Source: Shinisaurus crocodilurus
Taxonomy: Eukaryota; Chordata; Lepidosauria; Squamata; Shinisauridae
NCBI GenBank assembly: GCA_021292165.1
Contig: CM037880.1
Coordinates: 223,044,467-223,108,466 of the forward strand
DNA: 64,000 bases
Reading direction: 5' to 3'
The position numbers and the translations under genes were made by a program. The stretch's first letter is position 1. Each line of letters starts with the position of its first letter. This document shows, piece after piece, positions 53,335 through 64,000 of the stretch. The notes under the pieces are model-generated. The model was not told the origin of the DNA, ran no database searches, and saw only the letters and a program-made list of their open reading frames with translations.

Positions 53335-54930
53335 ACGAGTGCTCCTTATGAGGTGACAATCCTAGCATTAACAAACAAATACGATTGTATCTCACAAAAG
53401 GTTCCTGATGCCAGAGGTTTGCGGGTGATCAAGCCCAAAACAGTGGAGTGGGGAGGCTGTCTTAGGGGTTGGAGAAGGACTGTGAACATGGTCTTCAGAA
53501 CCCCTCTCAACTTAGGGATGAATGGACCAGGACAACACCCTCACTTTGTTTTCTGCCACTCCATTGGCATAACTTCGCTGGAGGACAACCTAGGCCAGTG
53601 AAGTTTTCCTCTCTGGCACATCAGGGGAGCTCCACCAGCATAAGTGTAATTATTATTGTGTAATTCCGTGTCCACTGGTGGAACATTGCTTACTTCACTT
53701 CCTCGGGCCGTTCAGCTGACATAACTCAAGTTATAGGATTGTACGCTCAAAAACTTAGAAGGGGGATAAGGGGGGGGGGAATGTTTCCTGGCTCTAGTCA
53801 TTGACATCTGAAACATCAGCATATATAAATGGTTTGATGATGTATCACCAAATGAATTTACTCATGCAGCCACTTCAGCTGCTGCAGTAACTCCGGATGA
53901 CTCCAACACAGGAAGAAGCCAGCTACTCCTGCATTTTAAAGTTGTAAATAATGTTGTCAGTTTCAATTTGGGATCGAGTCAGTTTCCTTTCTCTCCCAAC
54001 ATGATTTGATTTAATGTCCGGTGGAGCCTGGATGCTTCTCTGTTCCTGAAATCCAAGAATGCTTTGATCAGGGACTCCTAAATGTGGAAGAAATTCTGGC
54101 CATGGATGGAGGAGGAATCTACACCACCAGTTACGTGACAGACTGATGGACACTGAAAGACCACAAACGTAGATTAGGAATTAAGCGAATGTATTAGTTT
54201 AAGTTAGTGTAGATCTATAACTGTATTAGCTAGGAAATCTTGAAAATTTGGTGGCGAATTTGTAACGTGTTTTCGCGGCGGGTTGTAAATAATATTGCTT
54301 TTAGTAGTATGATTCATTTATGATAAAAAAATCTATTCCTCAAAAAAATCTATTCCTAAAACAGAGAGAGGTGCAAAGATCTGGGCACCTAAAATGTGGG
54401 CATGCAATTACCTTGAATAAATTCTATTTATCAGAGCTGAATAACTAGTAAATTATCCATACTACGTTGCACTTAAAAAATAAAATTCTCTGGGTATTCC
54501 ACTAGCACGGCCTCCTCCGCCCTCCACATGATGGGTATCTGAAACTATCACAAGTCATTTGTGCAGCCTCTTTAATTTTTCCCATTTATAATTCCGTTTC
54601 CAGGATTATTTCAAGAGAGCAGGAAAATTAAGATCTCATTGAAGAGGTACGAACCTTCACCAGATATTCTCTCTGTCTGTGAAGACAAACACCTCCAATG
54701 TTGCTCATCCCGGGCACAGTCCTAATGCTGTTCCTCAGTATCAGAGCATTTTTAAAAAAGAGTTGATTATGTGCATGCATGTCCACCCATTCAGCAATCA
54801 TTAAGTGGGTGCTAATTTCCACTCATAGTTCCATGGGTTTGTGTCGCTACTGACCCATTCCTTAGGTTTCACAGTGTCTCCCCTGTTTTCATGTGAACAT
54901 CCAGGAAAGTAAGATGTAGAGCTCTCTGTG
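53335..54930. other. No gene; quiet AT-rich stretch
   Basis: No repeat recognised apart from short homopolymers. The segment 54400-54850 is plausible conserved non-coding text. Confidence 0.3.
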
Positions 54931-54933
54931 TGC

Positions 54934-54934
<1 letters not shown>

Positions 54935-54970
<36 letters not shown>
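54935..54970. repeat. (GATA)n microsatellite
   Basis: About nine GATA units. Confidence 0.97.
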
Positions 54971-54971
<1 letters not shown>

Positions 54972-54974
54972 TTT

Positions 54975-56070
54975 TTTCAATTATCCATATTCAAAAGTCC
55001 ACAGGCACAAGAGGCCAAAGTGTTCATGGACAGGAAATATGTGATGTGCAGAGCTAGATACTCCAGCGATAAGGCACTCAAACAACGAAGGGAAACAGCT
55101 GCAGACAGAAATTGTGCATGTGCTAACTTTTTATATGAAATCGACATTTTGGTTATTTCAGCTCCAACCTGGTCTCTTTATTTTTATTTTTATTTTAAAG
55201 AAAGCTTGGCTTCTTCAGATATTACCAAAGCAAATGGGGACCAGAAATATTAAACTATTTTCCAGGTGTTTGGGAGGCAAATTCTCCCATTACACAGGCT
55301 ATATGTCAAACAACGTTTCTGCCTTTCCAGATAAAATAAGTTCCCACACCTAATTTTACAGCGTTCGCGTTTCCATGGGGGAGATTTTTTTTCACACCCA
55401 CAAAAAAAATTAAGTGGCTTCTCATGAAAGTCAAATCAGTCCTTATCAAATTGAAAAGATGTCTTCTCCCCACTTTGGGTTCAGCAAATTTCCATTTCCC
55501 ACAATCTTTAAGTGGCGAATATTTTGAACAAAGTCATCGGGTACAAACTTGCACATCTCCTCCGGGCTGCTTTTATGGCGGAGCTCCCACATGAAGGGCA
55601 AAGGCACAAAGAACAGATTTAGCGGCTCACAAAGCCGCTGCTCATTTGCAAATGTGAATACTTGACCCTAGCGTGCCTAGCTCAGCGTCTCTCGCTCCAT
55701 TTTACAGATGTAGAAATTGAGCCTCTGAAAAGTTAAAGGTATTCTTATTTCATATCAAATTCACAATATAAGCCAGCTAGGCTGAAATAGAACCATGCTT
55801 CCCCTCCCCAGGGGGTGGAAGGAAGTTACACAGAGCCATTTAACTCTACCTTTAATTGGGACCCGCACCCAGTCACGGCATTTGTGCCCGTGTGGTAACG
55901 CTGTTTCCAAAAATACGTTTGCCTCATTCACACACGATCCTACGTGTACTTACTTCAGAGAAAGCCCCATCAAATCCAGTAGGACTTCCTTCGGAGTAAA
56001 TGTGCTCCAAGGACTCTCTGCTTGCGGAAAGCCGTAGGCGCGTCCTGAGCTTTACAAAGGCATCAATAAA
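54975..56070. other. No gene; possible conserved stretch, short repeat
   Basis: 55020-55700 has no recognised repeat and might be conserved non-coding DNA. A decayed copy of the short repeat seen at 31015 and 47705 lies at 55925-56000. Confidence 0.28.
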
Positions 56071-56910
56071 GGATCATAGAATCATAGAATCATAGAAAAG
56101 TAGAGTTGGAAGGGGCCTACAAGGCCATCGAGTCCAACCCCCTGCTCAATGCAGGAATCCAGGTCAAAGCATCCCTGACAGATGTCTGTCCAGCCGCACC
56201 TTGAATGCCTCCAGACTGGGAGAGCCCACCACCTCCCTAGGTAGTTGGTTCCATTGTCTTATTGCTCTGACAGTCAGGAAATTTTTCCTGATGTTTAGGT
56301 GGAATCTAGGTTCCTGTCACTTGAGCCCATTATTCCGTGTCCTGCAAACTGGGATGATCGAGAAGAGATCTTTGCCCTCCTCTGTGTGACATCCCTTCAA
56401 ATACTGGAAGAGTGCGATCCTATCTCCCCTCAGTCTCCTCTTCTGAAGGCTAAACATGCCCAGTTCTTTCAGTCTCTCCTCATAGGGCCTTGTTTCCAGT
56501 CCCTTTATCATCCTTGTTGCCCTCCTCTGAACCCTCTCCAGTTTGTCTATGTCCTTGTTAAAGTGAGGTGCCCAGAACTGGACGCAGTACTCAAGATGAG
56601 GCCTAACCAGTGCCGAGTAAAGGGGAATTATCACTTCCCGCGATTTGGAAGCTATACTTCTATTAATACAGCCCAAAATTGCATTTGCCTTCTTTGCAGC
56701 CACGTCGCATTGCTGGCTCATATTCAGTTTGTGATCTACCACAATTCCAAGATCCTTCTCACTTGTAGTATTGTTGAGCCAAGTGTCCCCCATTCTGTAA
56801 CTCTGCATTTGGTTTCCTCTCCCTAGGTGCAGCACTTGGCATTTATCCCTGTTAAATTTCATTCTGTTGTTTTCGGCCCAGCGCTCCAGCCTATCGAGGT
56901 CACTCGATGC
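56071..56910 (-). mobile_element. CR1 LINE 3' end
   Basis: Minus-strand frame 56949-56317 (210 aa) contains [40 protein letters not shown] and [19 protein letters not shown], then [20 protein letters not shown]. The 3' end with tcatagaa repeats is at 56073-56098. It reaches further into the thumb region than the copy at 11191 and is otherwise very similar to it. Confidence 0.92.
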
Positions 56911-57064
56911 TAGACTTGGAGCAGCGAGGGGTGAATTACCCCGCCTCACCCCAATACGATTCAGAATCAGGCTGGGTAAAATTATTTACTTTCAGAATAA
57001 ATTAAACATGAGCTGTTTTTAAGCGGAGACCATTCTGCAGTTTGGAGCAAGGTGGGCCATGAGT

Positions 57065-57100
<36 letters not shown>

Positions 57101-57811
57101 CGACCCCTTCCTTTTCCAATACCTGATGTGGTGGTAGCGATGGGGAAGGCTTGCCGCAGGGCTGTGAGAGACCCCTGCGGCCTGGCACCTTACAGAGGTT
57201 TTCTTCCCATTGGGGAACATTCGTCTACACACAGGTTTCACCATGCGATGGATCGCGCAGGCCTACGAGGTCCTGGGGGTTGCTGTTGACGAGGTGTGTG
57301 ATGGTGCCGTTACAGCACCCCACTTGACAGCAGCCAAGGAGCCCGTGGCCCCCAAAGTAATTTCCAAGCTACGGCAGCAATCGATGGAGCACTTAATCCT
57401 TTTTCACTCCGCTGCAAGGTTTTAAGGCAGTGGAGGCTGGGAGGAGCCCTTTAAACAATCAACATCTTTATTAATTTCTCTTGGCATGGTCAGTAGAGCA
57501 AGGATTATGGGACCTGGGATATGTGGGGGGGCAGCGGGGAGGTTGTCACTCAACACCGTGCAAATCATCAATCTTGCCAGGCACAACCAGAGCAGCAGTC
57601 GCAGGATTTCCTACAGGGCCTTATGAGCGAAAAAGTAATTCATGTTATTATTGTCAAGGTTTCCGCTGGATCAGCAGATGCCTGCTTGCTTGTAGCCGGG
57701 CGACATGACAAAGCGCAAACCACCTGCATGGGGGATCATGGGGGAAACACGGTGGACTGCACTCAGGGAAGTGCTCGGGCAAACTTCTTTCCAAACCTTT
57801 GCAGTTTGGAA
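56911..57811. other. Unassigned; (AC)n at 57066-57099
   Basis: No gene or family recognised other than the dinucleotide run. Confidence 0.4.
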
Positions 57812-57842
57812 CAGAGGAGGAGGAGGAGGAGGAGGAGGAGGA

Positions 57843-57876
<34 letters not shown>

Positions 57877-57915
57877 AAAAGAAAGAAAGAAAGAAAGAAA
57901 GAAAAAGAAAGAGCA
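57812..57915. repeat. Purine tract, (GGA)n then (GAAA)n
   Basis: About 100 bases without a pyrimidine; a second (GGA)n run is at 57985-58010. The long Lys/Glu-rich frame over it is an artefact. Confidence 0.95.
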
Positions 57916-58025
57916 ATTCCCCCCCCCCAAAAGCAAATTAGTGGAAAATTCAAAATCTTCTTCCAAATTTGAATTTTCTCATTTGGAGGAGGAGGAGGAG
58001 GAGGAGGAGCGGTGTTCACCTAAAC

Positions 58026-58372
58026 CAGTGCTTCTCAAATAGTGGGGCGGGCCCCCCAGGGGGGGCGCGAGGCTCCGTAAAGGGGGGCTCGTTTGACCTC
58101 AGTTAAAAGTTTTTTTTAATATTGTGTTCCTTTAAATCCTGTGCTCCTTTAAATCTTTTCTGCTACAGTTAATAAAGCTATTCTTTGTTGTAAATTGATC
58201 CACATTTCTTTCTTTTTTTATTCTCTTATACGTTAATAAGGATACAGTGTTATGCAGAGGTGTACTTATAACAATTTTATAGACAAATGATACTATTTAC
58301 AGTCGCGCGGGGGGCGCGAAATGTTTTCTTCTTCCTAGGGGGGGCATGACAGAAAATAATTGAGAAGCACTG
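58026..58372 (-). mobile_element. hAT MITE, CAGTGCTTCTCAA family, copy 2
   Basis: Starts cagtgcttctcaaatagtgg and ends taattgagaagcactg; perfect duplication acctaaac at 58018-58025 and 58373-58380. Compared with 4910-5154 it is inverted and holds about 100 bp extra near 58098-58200, so the 245-bp copy is an internal-deletion form. Confidence 0.93.
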
Positions 58373-58494
58373 ACCTAAACATAGTAATGGGGGGATGCAG
58401 AACGTTTTTATTGTGAAAAGATAGAATGGGGAAGTTGATACTTTAACTGATTTTCACCAAATTTCGGTGATCTTCACCAAATCTTCACCAAATC

Positions 58495-58700
58495 TTGCAT
58501 CTGGGGAAGGCTACACCTCAGTTGTAGAACGCACGCTTTGCACACAAAAGGTTCGATCCCCAGCATGTCCATTTGGAGCTGAGAAACAAGGCTCCTCCTG
58601 CCTGATCTCCCGGAGAGCCACGGCTGCCGGTCAGTGTGGACAGCACTGGGGCTAGATGGACCCGGGGTCTGACTCGGCAGAAGGCTTCTGAGGATTTCTG
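58495..58700 (+). mobile_element. Decayed tRNA-derived SINE
   Basis: Reads aaggctacacctcagttgta, gaacgcacgctttgcaca, aaggttcgatccccagcatg, gggctagatggacccggg, gtctgactcggcagaagg. Confidence 0.65.
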
Positions 58701-58749
58701 AGCATTAATGGACATTCGGTAACATGGCATATGGATCTCCAGGAAGAAT

Positions 58750-59179
58750 TCAGACTAGGGAGGAGAAGCAATTCAGCAAAAAAAAAAGGTGAGCTCGCGG
58801 AGTTCTCCAAATTCCACCTTGAAGTCTATTCCAACTCAAGTTCATATCATTTTTGCAAACTCTGTTGTTGTGGTTTTCTTTTCACACAAAACTTAGTGTG
58901 TCTTTTTGGATGCATTTTTTTCCCAAGGGCACGCATTGTGTGCATTTTTAAAACGTATGCCTTTTTCTACCATTGATTAAAGTGTGTTTGTGCTCATTTT
59001 TCAAATGTACACGTTTTTAGAATGCCTGTGGTGTTGGTGTTCCGTGAATAGTATCGCAAGCTCAGAAATGTACAGACTTCGACCGCAGATTGTGTTCAGG
59101 CCTGTATTCAGTTCTGGGAGGTGCAAACTGGATAAATTCTGGTCAAAACTGAACAGAGATGAATTTCTCTTGCACCCCT
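58750..59179 (+). repeat. Dispersed repeat R1, copy 2
   Basis: Inverted relative of 1-429. Shared marks include gcaagctcagaaatgtaca, gaccgcagattgtg and gtgcaaactggataaat. It ends gaatttctcttgcaccccta. Confidence 0.5.
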
Positions 59180-59796
59180 AAATCGCCTATGTGACCCTCG
59201 CCTCTTCTACTCCTCCCCCAACCTTCAATTGTTTTGCTTATCAGCTTGTTCCCTCCTTTTGTGAGGTACTCGCCCTTAATCGAAATCTAGACTGTAAGAT
59301 TATAAAAAACACCCTGCCATTTTTCTTGTGTTCCTCTCCAAAGCGACATGGGCAATGTTGCTGATGGTGTATGCACAAAATCACAAAGTTGGAAGGGTCC
59401 CTTGAGGTCATCCACTCCAACCCCCTGTTCAGTGCAAGATCCCTTATGCAGTATGCAGCTACCGCATCCCTAACACATGGCTTTCTAGCCTCTGCTTAAA
59501 GTATTATTACTCCGAAAAGAGCTGCACTCTTCTCAAATTATACATTGTTCTCTTTTTAAAACCCACACATTCAAACCCCCAATCCTTTTAAAAACAATAG
59601 CAAAATCTTTCCCATCACTACCTTTACCACTGTAATGTTTTGACATTGTTGCTCTTCAAACACTTGTGATTTCCATTTTCAGGGAATATGACTCTGGAAG
59701 AAAATTTCAGATTTACAAGATTCTCACCAAAATTCACAATTGAGGAAACAGGTAGCAATACTGCAGAGACAAAATTTACAGGTAGATTTTCTCCAG
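59180..59796. other. Unassigned; old CR1-type tail at 59372-59470
   Basis: 59372-59470 reads aaagttggaagggtcccttg and ccactccaaccccctgttca, an inverted CR1-like 3' end of a different subfamily. The rest is unrecognised. Confidence 0.45.
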
Positions 59797-60997
59797 ACTG
59801 ATTCAAATACTGTCAGGAAGGCTAAAGCTGAGAATGAGCTGAGGCTAGTGAGGGATGCAAAAAAGCAACAAAAAAGCTTTCTTCAGAGATGTGCATAGTA
59901 AAAGACAGAGGAAAGAAATGGTGGTTCACCTACGCAATGAGGGTGGCAAAATGGTAACAGATGACAAAGAAAAGGCAGACGTGTTCAATTCCTACTTTGT
60001 CTCAGTCTTCTCCCAAAAGAGGGTCTATGTCCCCCCTGGCAAACCTGAAGTACAAGCTGAAGGGGCAGGATTGCAGCTTGAGATTGATAGGCAAATGGTC
60101 AAGGAGCACCTGATTACTCTGAACGAGTTTAAATCTCCAGGGCCTGACGAGCTGCATCCTAGAGTAATAAAGGAACTGGCAGAAGAACTCTCAGAACCAC
60201 TGTCTATTATCTTTGAGAAATCATGGAGGACAGGTGAAGTGCCAGATGACTGGAGGAGGGCAAACATTGTTCCCATCTTCAAAAAGGGCAAGAAGGAGGA
60301 ACCTGGGAACTATAGGCCAGTCAGTCTGACATCAATCCCTGGGAAAATTCTGGAGCAGATTATAATGAAGTCAATCTGCAAGCACCTTGAAAACAGAAGG
60401 AAAGGCTGCATTAATAGAAGTATAGCTTCTAAATCATGGGAAGTACTAGTTCCCCGCTACTCAGCTCTGGTTAGCCCTCATCTTGAGTACTGCATCCAGT
60501 TCTGGGCACCACTCTTTAAGAAGGATGTAGACAAACTGGAGAGGGTTCAGAGGAGGACAACAAGGATGATAAAGGGACTGGAAACAAGGCCCTATGAGGA
60601 GAGACTGAAAGAACTGGGCATGTTTAGCCTTCAGAAGAGGAGTCTGAGGGGAGATATGATCGCACTCTTCCAGTACTTGAAGGGTTGTCACACAGAGGAG
60701 GGCCAGGATCTCTTCTCAATCACCCCAGTTTGCAGGACACGGAATAATGGGCTCAAGTTACAGGAACCCAGATTCCGCCTGGACATCAGGAAAAACTTCC
60801 CGACTGCTAGAGCAATACATCAATGGAACCAATGTCCTAGGGAGGTAGTGGGCTCTCCCACTCTGGAGGCATCCAAGGTACAGCTGGACAGCCCTCTGTC
60901 AGGGATGCCTTGACTTGGATTCCTGCACTGAGCAGGGGGTTGGACTCCATGGCCTTATAGGCCACTTCCAACTCTACTATTCTATGATTCTATGAAA
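59797..60997 (+). pseudogene. CR1 LINE with in-frame internal deletion (352-aa frame)
   Basis: Frame 59855-60913 is open. Residues 1-185 cover the endonuclease-RT linker and RT start (NEFKSPGPDELHPRVIKELA, WRRANIVPIFKKGKKEEPGN, YRPVSLTSIPGKILEQII). After HLENRRK it jumps to [11 protein letters not shown], so the palm with its catalytic aspartates is missing. It then runs through [20 protein letters not shown] to the normal C-terminus. The CR1 3' UTR and ttctatgattctatga tail follow. It cannot encode an active RT. Confidence 0.92.
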
Positions 60998-61164
60998 TTT
61001 TTAAAAACCCTAAACTTAAGCAAAGGTGTCAATATTTATTATAATTGTTGGTGGCGAAGATGTAAACCACTCAGTGATTGTGTTATATTAAGCAGTATAT
61101 AAATACCACTAATAAATAGATAAATAAATAAATTTGCTATAAATAAAATTGTATTTAAATGATA

Positions 61165-61403
61165 AATCAATGTTTATTTATTTATAGCCTGCCTTTTTTC
61201 CTCCTGCATGGAACCCAAGGTGGCTTACATGATAATCATCCTCTCCATTTTATCCTCACAACAACCCTGTGAGGTAGCTTAGGCTGAGAGTCAGTGACTG
61301 GCCCAAAGTCACCCAGTGAGCTTCATGGTTGAGTGGGGACTAGAACCCAGGTCTCCCCAGTCCCAGTCCAACACTCTAACCACTAGGCCACGCTGGCTCT
61401 AGT
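61165..61403 (-). mobile_element. Sauria-type SINE
   Basis: Minus strand: A/T tail left, acaaccctgtgaggtagc, gactggcccaaagtcaccca, and the head ending ccactaggccacgctggctc at the right. Near full length. A short LINE-like tail (gtaaaccactcagtg to aataaataaa) precedes it at 61060-61135. Confidence 0.88.
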
Positions 61404-61424
61404 TATTTGCTATAAATAACTTTG

Positions 61425-61563
61425 CTAAGGGCACAATCCGTTTAGATGTGGGGGGGGGGATGCCTACAACTCCCAGCATGCCCAAGCCAGCCATACTGGC
61501 TGGGGCATGCTGGGAGTTGTAGGCATGCCCCCCCCGCATCTAAACTTGCATAGGATTGTGCCT
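61425..61563. mobile_element. P4 palindromic MITE
   Basis: Outer inverted text gggcacaatccgtttagatg and catctaaacttgcataggat surrounds poly-G/C runs and the core ctacaactcccagcatgccc. Same core as P1 with different ends. The left flank ctaa and right flank ttaa could be a worn TTAA duplication, but this is weak. Confidence 0.8.
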
Positions 61564-62547
61564 TAAATGTGTAGGAGGAAATGTTTGTACTGCAGCTTAG
61601 CCAGGCATGTGCAAAGTGGGGTCAAAAGAAACCAAATCTGAAAACAGATCTCTGTCAGTGAATATTAGTGAGTAGGTAGATCTGCACACAGTCAGATTTA
61701 AATAGATTTTGAACAGATAAAATACCATAATAAAGGTGGGGAATGATGGGTGAGTAAAATTGCTTGGCCATATGGGCACTGCTAGTGCTGGAGGAATTTG
61801 CAATATGGCTCACGCCAAATTATTGTGTGGTATCAATTTCTGCATTTAAAAAAAAAAATGCAATTCAAGAAGACAAGGCAGGGCACTGGGCTACTAGCAG
61901 AAATTGAATATAATTATAGCTGAGTCAAAACAAGGGGCATTTTAACAAACATTTTCACACATATAAACACCCTCCAAGAAAAACAAACAAACCGCCCCCT
62001 TTTGGCAATGGGGGGGATGCAAAGAGGAGCAAAAATGTTTTCAGCATGGCTTCCTTCCTGACACCTGTTCAGAATGAGAGCAATGCTTCCTGCCCTCATT
62101 ATGAATTGGCTTTGAGGCATCACCATGCAACCATCTTATTGGCTGTATGATGGAGCATGAAGCCAATACAGAGTGAGGACAGTAGCACTGCTCTCACTCT
62201 GAATTGGTTTTGAGATTGCATGTATTCAAATCTGGCTGGGTACATGGTGTTGTGACATCATCAAACCGGCTACATGATCACCAGTTGATGAGGATCATGT
62301 AACCATCAAGAAAACATGCAGTTTGGTTTTTTTAAAAATGGCACCAAAGCATTAACCAATGAAGGTTAGGAACAGGCTGCAAAAAGCAGCTGAAAAGGGT
62401 GAATTGTGAAAACATTTAGAGGGGGGGGGCAAAGTCACATTTTCTGAGCAAAAACATTTGCTTGCAACCATCACATATTATGGAACAACTCGCATGAGGT
62501 TGCTCAGTGTAGAATATTCATGTGGTCACTTAACGCACCAGAGCAGA
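61564..62547. other. No gene; local imperfect duplication
   Basis: The text gaattggctttgag near 62103 and gaattggttttgag near 62202, with related flanks, suggests an old tandem duplication of about 100 bp. Nothing else is recognised. Confidence 0.4.
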
Positions 62548-63083
62548 TGTTGAGCCTGTGAGAGTTGGACTGACCCGGGTTCAAAAGCTCCCCTAGCCAG
62601 TGACCCTCAGTCCCAGTCACGCAAGCGGAAGGAGGAGATAACAGCAGTTAATAAAGATTAAAGAGTTTATTTGTAAGACCCAATTACATGGGATTAAGGC
62701 AATCAATGCATCTCTACTCACTACATCATAGCAGACTCAAAACCTATACCCCAGTGGTAAGGCTAGATGAAGTGAAGTCCAAGAGACATGTCGTGTCGAG
62801 ACAAGCAAGCAACAGAGAGAGTGAAGAATGACGGAAGCTATCAGCAAGTGTGTCAGCTTTATACCCTGCACCTATAAATAGGATATTACTCACCCCGTAG
62901 TATAACCTATTCATCAACATGTTGACTGCTTCAAACCTCTTCAAGGCTGCTGAGTCATATCACCTCGAGACCATGTCTCCTGACCAAAGGCCTTGTATAT
63001 TTGAACTCAAGTAACACCCACCAGGTCAGGTGATAATCCCGATGTCAGGTGGTAATCTCGTTCTGCCTATGCAAAACCCAACA
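62548..63083 (-). mobile_element. Possible solo LTR
   Basis: 536 bp from tgttgagcctg to aaaacccaaca (TGTTG/CAACA ends). On the minus strand a TATA-like box (gggtataaagctg, 62858-62863) precedes an AATAAA signal (62666-62671) by about 190 bp. No exact target duplication was found and no internal region is attached. Confidence 0.5.
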
Positions 63084-63904
63084 GAGCCACCCCTAACTGG
63101 TGCTAGGTGGAGAGAGGCAGGGCCATCCTCAGCCAACATTAAAAGGTGGCAAATGTGAAAAGGGGGCGGTATCTTTATCTTCTCTCTCAGTTGCCAACAC
63201 GTCTGGGGCCACCCAAAATGGTTCCAGGTATTTCAGTTTCCAGATTTTTGCATAACGTTTGAAAGGGCATTTGCATATTTGAAAACACCTGGAAAACTGA
63301 TGAACACACCCATGGAGGCTGCGTTGCCCATGTTTATTTTTTAAAAAAATTTATTTACAGCATTTTTACCCCGCTCTTCAGCCAAAAGAGGCTCCTAGAG
63401 CGGCTTGCATCGATTAATATTAGATAGTCCCTGCCCTCAGGTTTACAATCTAAAAGACATGACACAAAAGGAAAAGGGATTGGGAGGGAGGAGGAAGAAA
63501 GCAAAACTCAGGCACCGGTTCTTAGTTACAAGGTTCTTATAGATGTGTTGTTGTTGTTTTTCTTTTCTTTTTCCCCCTTTTCTTTTCTTTTCTTTTCTGG
63601 CAGGGAAAGGCAAAACAAGCTCCCTGCAGCCGTTCCTTCTTTGGCAGATGTATGGGGCCAGGCTGGTCTCCCCCTTGCCGTGATGTTACTCCTGGGAGGC
63701 ATGGGGTGCATCCTCCCAGTGGCCCTTGGTTCTCTGGCCAGTAGATGAGGCCAGAGTCTGCCGCCCCAGGGAACTGTCAGTTGATGTTCCTGCGGGCACA
63801 TCTGCCACATATTTTCAGGTGCATAAACATTACAGAAAAGTTGCGGTCAAGCTATGAAGGGAATGTGATGATGAGACCCACTTTCTCTGTGCCATGTGAA
63901 ACAC
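63084..63904. other. No gene; LINE-type tail at 63345-63480
   Basis: Text ttatttacagcatttttacc and ccctcaggtttacaatctaa resembles an inverted LINE/SINE 3' tail. The remainder is unassigned apart from a C/T-rich run at 63555-63600. Confidence 0.35.
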
Positions 63905-64000
63905 AGCTATGAACAGCAGCAGGCAAGCACATATTGCTTGGATGGGAGACACACACCCCCTCCTCTAGTTTCCTGCATAGCGCAGGGGGTTGGACTCGAT
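63905..64000 (+). mobile_element. 5S-CR1 chimeric SINE, cut by the window end
   Basis: Decayed head, then attgcttggatgggagacac, junction ccccctcctctagtttcctg and CR1 tail cagggggttggactcgat. Fourth copy of the family in this window. Confidence 0.82.

Noticed and set aside
8047..58700. tRNA genes
   Set aside because: The A/B-box-like stretches are heads of SINEs with long non-tRNA bodies; no cloverleaf with matching acceptor stem was found.

Overview
The window looks like nuclear DNA of a squamate reptile (lizard or snake). The evidence is the repeat content: Sauria-type tRNA SINEs, 5S-rRNA-headed SINEs, CR1 and L2-like LINE 3' ends, and many short hAT elements. I found no host protein-coding exon, rRNA gene, tRNA gene or CRISPR array. 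Every reading frame with recognisable protein similarity belongs to a retrotransposon reverse transcriptase tail, and every other long frame is low-complexity DNA or a by-product of repeats. Family names below come from recognising sequence, not from a database search.

Layout. 0-5 kb: a 996-bp hAT element rich in GACTCG, an L2-like element split by a second L2-like element, and two palindromic or hAT elements with octamer target duplications. 5-10 kb: SINEs, a possible LTR, and a roughly 1.1-kb LTR-like insert that splits a tRNA SINE. 10-20 kb: a LINE split by CR1, a CR1 tail, two hAT elements stacked on one octamer (16340-17411), and a Tc1/mariner-like element. 20-28 kb: a second GACTCG hAT, a quiet AT-rich block, then a 2.3-kb tandem duplication with the order E-F-E-F-E (22392-27817). 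28-39 kb: LINE C-termini ending in a C2H2 finger, many palindromic MITEs, and a composite of two MITEs around a 246-bp segment that appears to have moved as a unit. 39-52 kb: 5S-headed SINEs of two kinds, R2 repeats, microsatellites and old CR1. 52-64 kb: a GC-rich hAT that imitates a CpG island, a CR1 copy with an in-frame deletion, and another LTR-like block.

The strongest internal evidence is the set of exact or near-exact 8-bp duplications that can be read at hAT-like termini. Most have TA at their centre (ccctagta, gaatagac, cactaaag, gcctaagc, gtttaaga, acctaaac, ggctaacc), as expected for Buster-type hAT transposases. One MITE sits inside an R2 repeat whose empty version is present elsewhere in the window. 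Several palindromic families have different outer termini but nearly the same central palindrome, centred on ctacaactcccagcatgcc.

A few stretches without recognised repeats (about 21.6-22.0, 33.0-33.3, 44.9-45.3, 47.0-47.2 and 54.4-55.7 kb) have the AT-rich, homeobox-site-like texture of conserved non-coding elements. This is a weak inference that needs an alignment. The window is most simply read as intergenic or intronic DNA.
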